Shown here: positions 7,677-13,645 of the stretch, in pieces
Numbering within the stretch: the first letter of the stretch is position 1
Layout of the letters: every line of letters starts with the position of its first letter
Notes under the pieces: generated by a model
Databases searched by the model: none
Seen by the model: only the letters and a program-made list of their open reading frames with translations
Told to the model about the DNA's origin: nothing
Translations under genes and position numbers: made by a program
Assembly (NCBI GenBank): GCA_934591745.1
Contig: CAKTPQ010000032.1
Coordinates: 1-18,222 of the forward strand
Length of the DNA: 18,222 nt
From: an uncultured Oscillospiraceae bacterium
GTDB taxonomy: Bacteria; Bacillota; Clostridia; Oscillospirales; Oscillospiraceae
Direction: 5' to 3'

Positions 7677-7730
7677 GATGCTTTCCTTTCCTTCTTTGTC
7701 CGCAGCAGCTGCGGTATTTGTTCCAAGTAC

Positions 7731-7758
7731 ATTATAGCATCCAAATCGGATTTGTCAC
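7731..7758 (-). promoter_or_regulatory. gap promoter with extended -10
   Basis: On the minus strand GTGACA (7758-7753), a 16-bp spacer and TATAAT (7736-7731) preceded by TGC, an extended -10. A/T tracts at about 7760-7800 directly upstream of the -35 could act as an UP element. A 15-bp palindrome, CCGCAGCAGCTGCGG (7700-7714), falls at about +10 to +24 of the transcript, ahead of the ribosome binding site, and could be an operator or a stabilising hairpin. Confidence 0.75.
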
Positions 7759-7766
7759 TATAAATT

Positions 7767-7866
7767 TACGATTTTGTTTCTTAAATTTTTATTTTTTGCC
7801 GTTTTCAACGCAAAAATCGTTAAAAAATGTTCAAATTCAAATCCAAACGTTCCATACGTTTTGAAC
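7767..7866. repeat. AT-rich stretch with nested inverted repeats upstream of gap
   Basis: Three inverted repeats sit between the gap promoter and the spoIVA terminator: ACGATTTT (7768-7775) with AAAATCGT (7813-7820); AAACGT-TCCAT-ACGTTT (7845-7861); and, enclosing the latter, GTTCAAA (7829-7835) with TTTGAAC (7860-7866). No coding potential was seen. The most likely role is regulator binding for gap, but no regulator can be named. Confidence 0.45.
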
Positions 7867-7888
7867 TATGCAGACGTGCCGGAGAAGC

Positions 7889-7917
7889 GAAAAACAGGCG
7901 GGGCATAGCCCCGCCTG
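7889..7917 (-). terminator. intrinsic terminator of spoIVA
   Basis: On the minus strand CAGGCGGGGC (7917-7908) pairs with GCCCCGCCTG (7904-7895) around a 3-nt loop and is followed by TTTTTCG. It lies 45 bp past the spoIVA stop. Confidence 0.85.
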
Positions 7918-7962
7918 CCTGCGGCTGAACAGTTTTTTGAGAGCCTGAGATGCGGCAGCTTT

Positions 7963-9444
7963 TTACAGGATGATGCAGATCAGGCCGCCGCCCCCCTCGT
8001 TGATGATGCGCTCCAGTGCCTCCCGCAGCTTGGCCTGCGCGTCCGGCGGCATACGCTTCAGCTTGGCCTGCAGATCCTCCCCGGCGATCTCGTTGAAGCT
8101 GCGGCCGAAGATATTGGACTCCCAGATCTTGCCGGTATCGCCCTCGAACTGCTGGAGCAGATAGTTGACCATCTCCTCCGACTGCTTTTCGTTACCCACG
8201 ATAGGCGACACAGTGGTGGAGACATCTGCCCGGATCATGTGGATGGACGGCGCGCTGGCCCGCATGCGGATGCCGTAGCGCCCCCCCTGCTTGACAATCT
8301 CCGGATCCTCCAGCTCCAGCTCCTCCACGGTGGGCAGGACGATGCCGTAACCCGTCTCACGGGCGGCGATCAGCGCCGGGGCCACCTTGTCATAGGCCTT
8401 GCGCACCTCGGCAAGGTCCGTCAGAAGCTCCATGAGGTCGCCGTCGTCGGCGACGGACAGGCCGGAGCGCTGGGACAGCGTGGTATAGAACAGGCTGCGG
8501 GGCAGGCGGATATTGGCCTGTGCGACGCCCTGCCCCAGATCCATGGCGGCTACGCCGGCGGACTCCACATTCTCCGTGTCCTGCAGGGATGCCAGATACG
8601 GCGCCAGCTGCCGGATGCAGCGCAGACCGGCAGTACCCGCCGCGATGCGCTGGTACAGCTCACTTTTGATGGGGTGCTCGCCGGGCAGGGCGTCCACCCA
8701 CGGCGGCAGAAAGACGTCCAGCTCCTGTAGGGGAAATTCGTACAGCAGTCCCCGCAGCAGGGATTGCAGCTCCTGCTCCTCAAGCGTCAGGCAGTTTACC
8801 GGCAAGCAGCTGACGCCAAATTTTTCGCTGATCTCTCCGGCGATGGAGGCGGCCCGCGAGCCGTGGGGATCGGCGGAGTTCAGCAGCACCAGAAACGGCT
8901 TACCGATCTCCTGCAGTTCCCGGATGACACGTTCCTCCGCCTCCAGATAGTCCTCCCGGGGAATGTCTGTGATGGTACCGTCGGTGGTGATGACGATGCC
9001 CACGGTGGAGTGGTCGGCGATGACCTTACGGGTGCCGATCTCCGCCGCCTCGGTCATGGGGATCTCGTGGTCGTACCACGGGGTCATCACCATGCGGGGC
9101 GACAGATCTTCGAACTGGCCCATGGCGCCGGGCACCATGTAGCCCACGCAGTCGATGAGCCGCACGGAGAAGGTCACGTCATCCTCCAGTCGGATGCGGA
9201 CAGCCTCCTCCGGCACGAACTTTGGCTCCGCGGTCATGATGGTGCGGCCGGAGCCGCTCTGAGGCAGTTCATCCTGCGCCCGGTCGCGGCGGTACGCATT
9301 GTCGATGTGGGGCAGGACCTGCGTCTCCATGAAGCGCTTGATGAAGGTGGATTTACCCGTCCGCACCGGGCCTACCACCCCGATATAGATACTGCCGCCC
9401 GTGCGGGCCGCCATATCCTGATAGATGGATGTGGATCGATTCAT
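7963..9444 (-). CDS. spoIVA: stage IV sporulation protein A, spore coat morphogenetic ATPase
   Basis: A 493-residue SpoIVA, the ATPase that polymerises on the outer forespore surface and forms the base layer on which the spore coat assembles. The N-terminal NTPase has Walker A GPVRTGKST (residues 25-33, K31), followed by the conserved GRTIMTAEPKF (66-76) and LIDCVGYMVPGA (96-107) as the Walker B region. The glycine-rich C-terminus GGGLICIIL is the family's membrane and SpoVM-interacting end. Length equals the usual 492 residues. The start is supported by GGAGGAAGG. It is a single gene, divergent from a TetR-type regulator. In Bacillus it is made in the mother cell under sigma-E; I could not find a convincing sigma-E promoter here. 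Confidence 0.97.
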   Translation of the reverse strand: MNRSTSIYQDMAARTGGSIYIGVVGPVRTGKSTFIKRFMETQVLPHIDNAYRRDRAQDELPQSGSGRTIMTAEPKFVPEEAVRIRLEDDVTFSVRLIDCVGYMVPGAMGQFEDLSPRMVMTPWYDHEIPMTEAAEIGTRKVIADHSTVGIVITTDGTITDIPREDYLEAEERVIRELQEIGKPFLVLLNSADPHGSRAASIAGEISEKFGVSCLPVNCLTLEEQELQSLLRGLLYEFPLQELDVFLPPWVDALPGEHPIKSELYQRIAAGTAGLRCIRQLAPYLASLQDTENVESAGVAAMDLGQGVAQANIRLPRSLFYTTLSQRSGLSVADDGDLMELLTDLAEVRKAYDKVAPALIAARETGYGIVLPTVEELELEDPEIVKQGGRYGIRMRASAPSIHMIRADVSTTVSPIVGNEKQSEEMVNYLLQQFEGDTGKIWESNIFGRSFNEIAGEDLQAKLKRMPPDAQAKLREALERIINEGGGGLICIIL

Positions 9445-9543
9445 AATGCCTTCCTCCGAATCCTGACTGTTGTCCTATCTCTATGCGGAGGCGGCGTTTT
9501 TTAGAAGTGCGCAGAATTATCCGCACAAATTCGGCGCAGACTG

Positions 9544-9599
9544 TTGCTTTTGTAACAGCAAGTGTGATAAGATATTCACAATACAGCGGATACGTCCGC
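9544..9599 (+). promoter_or_regulatory. promoter and candidate operators of the TetR-type gene
   Basis: TTGCTT (9544-9549), an 18-bp spacer and TAAGAT (9568-9573) form a weak promoter. Two inverted repeats overlap or follow the -10: TGTGA-N8-TCACA (9563-9580) and GCGGA-TACG-TCCGC (9586-9599). TetR-family proteins commonly bind palindromes of this sort in their own promoter. Which repeat is the operator is undecided. Confidence 0.4.
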
Positions 9600-9618
9600 A
9601 CGGGTGGAGGTGGCGCAC

Positions 9619-10191
9619 ATGGAGGATATGACCGTAGACCGCCGCGTGAGAAAGACGAAAAAGCAGCTGCGCCAGGCGCTGATGCATCTTATGTCGGAAA
9701 AACCGTCCCGCAGTATCTCCGTCCGGGAGCTGGCGGAGCGGGCCGACATCAACCGGGGTACGTTCTACATCCACTATAAGGATGTGGGCGACCTGCTGCA
9801 GCGGCTGGAGGACGAGATGGCCGAGCGGCTCATTCTGGTGTGCCGTAAGCACGCCCACAGCAGCGGCGAGGGCAGTGCCTATCCCTACCTGGCAGACCTG
9901 TACCGCTTCGCAAGAGACAACGCGGACCTCTGCCTGGTGCTGTTGGGCCCCAACGGTGACCGGGCCTATACAGAACGTATCTGCGCTATTCTGCGGGACT
10001 ATTTCCTGCGGGATTTCGTGGCTCGCTTCTATGGCGGCGATTCGGAGCGGCTGTCCTATTTCTGTCACTTTATCGTGTCGGGGAACCTGTCGCTGACACT
10101 GAAATGGCTGCAGGATGGGGCAAAGGAGCCGCCGGAGGAGATGGCCGCGCTGGCCGGTACACTTATTATGGGCGGCGTCCGGGTACTGTGA
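9619..10191 (+). CDS. TetR/AcrR-family transcriptional regulator
   Basis: A 190-residue regulator. The N-terminal helix-turn-helix is clear: TKKQLRQALMHLMSEKP (about residues 13-29), then ISVRELAERADINRGTFYIHYKD (33-55), where RGTFYIHY is the typical recognition helix. The C-terminal half, with YRFARDNADLCLVLLGPNGD and a later FIVSGNLSLTLKWLQ, resembles the TetR C-terminal domain of DhaS-like regulators (PF14278). The ATG at 9619 was chosen because GGAGG lies 8 nt upstream; a GTG at 9604 precedes that site. The gene is monocistronic, closed by a strong terminator and divergent from spoIVA. No enzyme or efflux gene lies beside it, so the ligand and targets beyond itself are unknown. Confidence 0.85.
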   Translation: MEDMTVDRRVRKTKKQLRQALMHLMSEKPSRSISVRELAERADINRGTFYIHYKDVGDLLQRLEDEMAERLILVCRKHAHSSGEGSAYPYLADLYRFARDNADLCLVLLGPNGDRAYTERICAILRDYFLRDFVARFYGGDSERLSYFCHFIVSGNLSLTLKWLQDGAKEPPEEMAALAGTLIMGGVRVL

Positions 10192-10197
10192 GAAAAA

Positions 10198-10239
10198 AGC
10201 ATAAAAAACATCCCTCAAATGAGGGATGTTTTTTATGCT
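10198..10239. terminator. bidirectional terminator between the TetR-type gene and the DUF2500 gene
   Basis: A perfect 20-bp inverted repeat (10198-10217 with 10220-10239) around a 2-nt centre. The core CATCCCTCA pairs with TGAGGGATG, bordered by A6 and T6 so that it works in both directions. Confidence 0.93.
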
Positions 10240-10245
10240 TGGTGG

Positions 10246-10734
10246 TCAAAGCTCCGGATCCCAGCTGCGGCGCTCCCTGCTTTGCGAGGCAGCGTCTTCC
10301 TGCGCCGGCTCTGCCGTGCTTTGTGCAGCGTCAGTCCCCTGCCGCTGGAAATCCACAAAGCGGGTGCCCTGAAATGTCAGCAGGCCGGTATCGCCCTCCG
10401 CCAGCAGACCATACTCTTGACCGGAGAGGCGCAGCTCCGAGCGGTCGCCGCCGTCAAACTCAAAGGTGACGTAGTAGGTGGTGGAGCGCGTGGTGTGGCC
10501 CGCTCCGCTGCTGTGATGACGGTGGACGCTGACATTCTCCCGCTTTGCCACGACCCTGGCGGCGACAGTCAGTCTGGGCGAGCGGTTGTTCTTGCTCCAC
10601 TCCATCAGGCTCTTGCCGGCGTTGAACATGAACACGAAGATGATGCCGACAAACACCACCGCGAACAGGATCTGGAATATACCCAGACCGCCGAAAAAGA
10701 ATGGGTCGGAATAGAAACCGAATACGGATGACAT
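10246..10734 (-). CDS. DUF2500 domain-containing membrane protein
   Basis: A 162-residue protein with one membrane helix at about residues 18-40 (IFQILFAVVFVGIIFVFMF), a basic WSKNNRSPRLTV stretch, and a small beta-rich domain with TTYYVTFEFDGGDRSELRL and GLLAEGDTGLLTFQGTRFVDF. That order is characteristic of the DUF2500 family (YhhM-like), whose function is not known. About 30 polar, low-complexity residues (QGTDAAQSTAEPAQEDAA) form a tail. The start is supported by AAAGGAGG. It has its own promoter, lies downstream of pcrA on the same strand, and ends at a shared bidirectional terminator. I can assign the family but no role. Confidence 0.85.
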   Translation of the reverse strand: MSSVFGFYSDPFFFGGLGIFQILFAVVFVGIIFVFMFNAGKSLMEWSKNNRSPRLTVAARVVAKRENVSVHRHHSSGAGHTTRSTTYYVTFEFDGGDRSELRLSGQEYGLLAEGDTGLLTFQGTRFVDFQRQGTDAAQSTAEPAQEDAASQSRERRSWDPEL

Positions 10735-10760
10735 GGATGCGCCTCCTTTCCTGTAAGGAC

Positions 10761-10789
10761 AGTATAGCAGTTTTTCCGCCGGCTGTCCA
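10761..10789 (-). promoter_or_regulatory. DUF2500 gene promoter
   Basis: On the minus strand TGGACA (10789-10784), a 17-bp spacer and TATACT (10766-10761) with TGC in front, an extended -10. The inverted hexamers GGACAG (10757-10762) and CTGTCC (10783-10788) overlap both promoter elements and may be chance. No clear terminator was found between pcrA and this promoter. Confidence 0.65.
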
Positions 10790-10854
10790 GCAACCTCGGG
10801 TTTGCGGGACGGTCGACGGAGAAAAATCCGCGCAACTTCAGGTTTACAAGGGCA

Positions 10855-13353
10855 TCAGCCTTTGGTCAGGTGGCCCATGGCCGCCCGCAGCATCAGCTTT
10901 TTGGTGCCCACGGTGTCAAAAGCCACCTCAATAAGAGCGTCGTTGCCCATGGCCCGGACGGACAGCACCATACCCTGCCCGAAGGCGTCGTGGCGTACGC
11001 TCTCCCCCGGCGCCAGCTGCATCAGGCCACTGGCAGACGCGGCCCTACGCCCGGTGCCCGATGCCGTCTGGAGCGGCTTTTTAGCAGGTGCGGCCGGTGC
11101 GTGGGAGGCAATGACCGGCGAGGCACGGCGGCTCTGTTCCCCGTAGCTGCCGTACTTTTCGCCGTAACCGGTATATCTGGACGCATAGCCGTCACCGCTG
11201 CCGTCGCCCCAGCCCACATCGCTCTCTGTGCTGCGGGGCTGTGGTTTGCTGAGCCACTCCATGTTCTCATCCGGGACCTCCTTCAGAAACCGGGAGGGCA
11301 TGGCTGGGGCCGTGCGGCCAAACAGCATACGCTGCCGGGCATTGGTCAGGGTCAGCGTCTCCTTGGCGCGGGTCATGGCCACATAGCATAGCCGCCGCTC
11401 TTCCTCCATTTCCTCCGCGTCGCCCATGGCGCGATTTCCCGGGAAAAGGCCGTCCTCCATGCCCACCACATAGACATGGGGAAATTCCAGACCCTTGGCG
11501 GCGTGCATGGTCATCATGGTCACGCAGTTGTCACTGTCGGACTGGCTGTCCAGATCGGTGTACAGCGCCACCTCGTCCAGAAAGCCCGCCAGCGTCGGTT
11601 CGCCCTCTGCGTTTTCCATGTAGCCCTGGATGCTGGACTTCAGCTCCTCCACGTTCTCCAGACGGCCGCGGCTCTCCATATCGTCCTTTTCCCGCAGCGC
11701 TGCTGTGTAGCCGCTTTTGTCGCAGACCAGATCGTAGAACTCCACGAGGTCGCAGCCCTCCACCTGCCGGCGCAGAGATTCTATCACATCTGTAAAGGCT
11801 ATTAGCTTGCCAGCTGCATTTTTCAGCTCCAGGTAGTCGGAAGCATGCAGGAACACGTCGTAGAGGGCACTTCCCTGCTCCGTGGCGATGAGCTGCGCCT
11901 TATCCACGGTGGCCTGTCCGATCTTGCGGGACGGCACATTGACGATGCGCCGCAGCCGCAGGTCGTCGGTGGTGTTGCTGATGACGCACAGGTAGGCCAG
12001 CATGTCCTTGACCTCGGCCCGGTCAAAGAACTTCATGCCGCCGTAGATCTTATAGGGCACACCGTTACGCTTGAATGCGTATTCCAGTGCGTTGGACTGG
12101 GCATTCATCCGGTAGAGCACGGCATTGTCCTTCCAATTGCCGCCGCGGCGATAGTCCATCATGATCTGGCCTACCACGTAGTTGGCCTCATCGCTCTCGT
12201 TGAAGGCGGTCTTGATAATGACCTTTTCCCCCGTGCCGTTGTCAGTCCACAGCGTCTTGCCCTTTCGGCCCTCGTTGTGGCGGATGACCGCGTTGGCTGC
12301 GTCCAGAATGTTCTGGGTGGAGCGGTAATTCTGTTCCAGACGGATGGTGCGGGCGCCCTTGTACTCCTTCTCGAAGCTGAGGATATTACTGATATCCGCG
12401 CCCCGGAAGCGGTAGATGCTCTGGTCGTCGTCGCCCACCACGCAGATATTGTGCCGTTCGTTGGTCAGAAGGCTGGCCAGCAGGTATTGCAGGTGGTTGG
12501 TGTCCTGATACTCGTCGATGAGGATATAACGGAATTTGTTCTGGTAGTACGCCCGCACATCCGGACAGTCTTGCAGCAGCCGGACGGTGTGCAGAATGAT
12601 GTCGTCGAAGTCCAGCGCATTGGCGTCCCGCAGCTTTCTGTTGTAAAGTGCATAGACTTTACCGATCCTGATGCGCCGCCAATCGTTGATGGCCTGCCAC
12701 TGCTGAATAAACGCCTCCGGCGACTGCATATCGTCCTTTGCACGGGAAATAATGCTCAGGATCTCTCTGGGCGGAAACGCTTTCTCGTCCAGAGACAGCT
12801 CCTTGAGAATGTCCTTGATGACCCGCTTGCTGTCGTCCGTATCGTAGATGGTGAAGCTGCGGTCGAAGCCGATGCGGTCGATATCCCGGCGCAGGATACG
12901 GACACAAGCGGAGTGGAACGTGGAGGCCCACACGTCCTGAGCCACCTCCTCCCCCAGCATACGGCCCAGTCGTTCCTTCAGCTCGTTGGCGGCCTTATTG
13001 GTGAAGGTGATGGCCAGCACCTCCCACGGGCGGGCCGGCTCCACAGCGCAGAGATACTGCATCAGCGGGCGCTGCTCCTCGTCCGGGGCCTTGACGTATT
13101 CCTCCAGAAACGCGGTCTCGTCCTCCGTCACCGGGATGGGAATGTCTGTGCTGTCGCTGCCCCGGCCGTAGCGCAGCAGATTGGCCACGCGGTTGATGAG
13201 CACCGTGGTCTTGCCGGAGCCGGCGCCGGCCAACAGCAGCAGCGGTCCCTCCGTGGTCAGCACACCCTCCCGCTGGCGGGGGTTCAGCTTTTGAAAATCA
13301 GCGGCGATGGCGGTCTGCCGCGCCGCGATGAATCGTCTTTCCAGTTCCGTCAT
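10855..13353 (-). CDS. pcrA: UvrD/PcrA-type ATP-dependent 3'-5' DNA helicase
   Basis: An 832-residue superfamily 1A helicase, which unwinds DNA in repair, displaces RecA and interacts with RNA polymerase. Visible motifs are the Q motif LNPRQREGV (residues 23-31), Walker A AGAGSGKTT (42-50), LAITFTNKAANELKERL (motif Ia), FDDIILHTVR, ILIDEYQDTN (motif II), VVGDDDQSIYRFRGAD (motif III), and TMHAAKGLEFPHVYVVG and CYVAMTRAKE (motifs V and VI). The C-terminus, from about LAPGESVRHDAFGQG, is the Tudor-like domain that in PcrA contacts RNA polymerase. Between motifs I and Ia there is an acidic insertion of roughly 45 residues compared with Bacillus PcrA. The ATG at 13353 was chosen over a GTG at 13383, because that GTG coincides with the predicted start of transcription. 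It diverges from the putative SOS operon. Confidence 0.96.
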   Translation of the reverse strand: MTELERRFIAARQTAIAADFQKLNPRQREGVLTTEGPLLLLAGAGSGKTTVLINRVANLLRYGRGSDSTDIPIPVTEDETAFLEEYVKAPDEEQRPLMQYLCAVEPARPWEVLAITFTNKAANELKERLGRMLGEEVAQDVWASTFHSACVRILRRDIDRIGFDRSFTIYDTDDSKRVIKDILKELSLDEKAFPPREILSIISRAKDDMQSPEAFIQQWQAINDWRRIRIGKVYALYNRKLRDANALDFDDIILHTVRLLQDCPDVRAYYQNKFRYILIDEYQDTNHLQYLLASLLTNERHNICVVGDDDQSIYRFRGADISNILSFEKEYKGARTIRLEQNYRSTQNILDAANAVIRHNEGRKGKTLWTDNGTGEKVIIKTAFNESDEANYVVGQIMMDYRRGGNWKDNAVLYRMNAQSNALEYAFKRNGVPYKIYGGMKFFDRAEVKDMLAYLCVISNTTDDLRLRRIVNVPSRKIGQATVDKAQLIATEQGSALYDVFLHASDYLELKNAAGKLIAFTDVIESLRRQVEGCDLVEFYDLVCDKSGYTAALREKDDMESRGRLENVEELKSSIQGYMENAEGEPTLAGFLDEVALYTDLDSQSDSDNCVTMMTMHAAKGLEFPHVYVVGMEDGLFPGNRAMGDAEEMEEERRLCYVAMTRAKETLTLTNARQRMLFGRTAPAMPSRFLKEVPDENMEWLSKPQPRSTESDVGWGDGSGDGYASRYTGYGEKYGSYGEQSRRASPVIASHAPAAPAKKPLQTASGTGRRAASASGLMQLAPGESVRHDAFGQGMVLSVRAMGNDALIEVAFDTVGTKKLMLRAAMGHLTKG

Positions 13354-13386
13354 ACAGAAGCCTCGCTTTTCTCTTTCTTGCACCTT

Positions 13387-13415
13387 ATTTTAATACATAC
13401 AGCCTCTCCGGTCAA
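13387..13415 (-). promoter_or_regulatory. pcrA promoter
   Basis: On the minus strand TTGACC (13415-13410), a 17-bp spacer and TAAAAT (13392-13387), about 27 bp before the predicted pcrA transcript start. No LexA-like box overlaps it; the nearest (13436-13447) is 20 bp upstream of the -35. Confidence 0.7.
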
Positions 13416-13435
13416 CCTCTCATACAAATTTTATA

Positions 13436-13503
13436 GAATTTTTGTTCGATTTATGTTGACAAGAACGATTGTTCGATTTATAATGCGGGTAGAACATAAG
13501 TTT
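13436..13503 (+). promoter_or_regulatory. three LexA-like boxes over the radical SAM operon promoter
   Basis: Three sites fit or nearly fit the Gram-positive LexA core GAAC-N4-GTTY. They are GAATTTTTGTTC (13436-13447, one base off in the left arm), GAACGATTGTTC (13463-13474, exact) and GAACATAAGTTT (13492-13503, fitting GAAC-N4-GTTT). Starts are 27 and 29 bp apart. The second lies between the -35 and -10, the third at the expected start of transcription. Two of them lie within a 13-bp direct repeat, TTGTTCGATTTAT (13442-13454 and 13469-13481). Confidence 0.7.
13456..13484 (+). promoter_or_regulatory. full-consensus vegetative promoter of the microprotein-radical SAM-DUF4130 operon
   Basis: TTGACA (13456-13461), exactly 17 bp, and TATAAT (13479-13484): a match at all twelve consensus positions. 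Such strong promoters are typical of tightly repressed inducible genes, which fits the overlapping LexA-like boxes. Transcription would begin near 13491, about 32 nt before the first start codon. Confidence 0.88.
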
Positions 13504-13522
13504 GACACGGAGGTAACTGACT

Positions 13523-13642
13523 ATGACGACCATCGGACTGCTGATCACCCTGCTGGGCGCAGGCTCTATCGCTGCCAACGTGATGAGGCTCATCGACTGC
13601 ATCGACCATCCGGCGCCTCGCCGCAGACGCCGCACGGCATAA
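13523..13642 (+). CDS. 39-residue membrane microprotein, first gene of the putative SOS operon
   Basis: A short reading frame with a strong ribosome binding site (GGAGG at 13509-13513, 9 nt before the ATG). It encodes an N-terminal hydrophobic helix (TIGLLITLLGAGSIAANVM, residues 3-21), then RLIDCIDHPAP, then a basic end with five consecutive arginines (34-38 region). Codon choice is GC-rich at third positions, like its neighbours. The stop is 3 bp before the radical SAM start codon, and that gene lacks a ribosome binding site of its own, so translation looks coupled. I know no family for it. Small SOS-induced membrane proteins (SidA, TisB) inhibit division or depolarise membranes, which is an analogy of size and context only. 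It could also be merely a leader peptide that carries ribosomes to the next gene. Confidence 0.65.
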   Translation: MTTIGLLITLLGAGSIAANVMRLIDCIDHPAPRRRRRTA

Positions 13643-13645
13643 AAT

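Noticed and set aside
6531..7763. Open frame of about 410 codons on + opposite gap
   Set aside because: Antisense of a clear GAPDH gene; the translation is Gly/Ala/Val/His-rich without a domain, and it runs through the gap promoter.
9445..9600. Sigma-E promoter for spoIVA
   Set aside because: Elements such as GCATAGAGAT and GGATAATT were seen, but none has a matching partner at the required spacing.
13354..13383. GTG start at 13383 for pcrA, adding ten residues
   Set aside because: The predicted transcript start from the TTGACC/TAAAAT promoter falls on this codon, leaving no room for a ribosome binding site. The ATG at 13353 has GAGG upstream.
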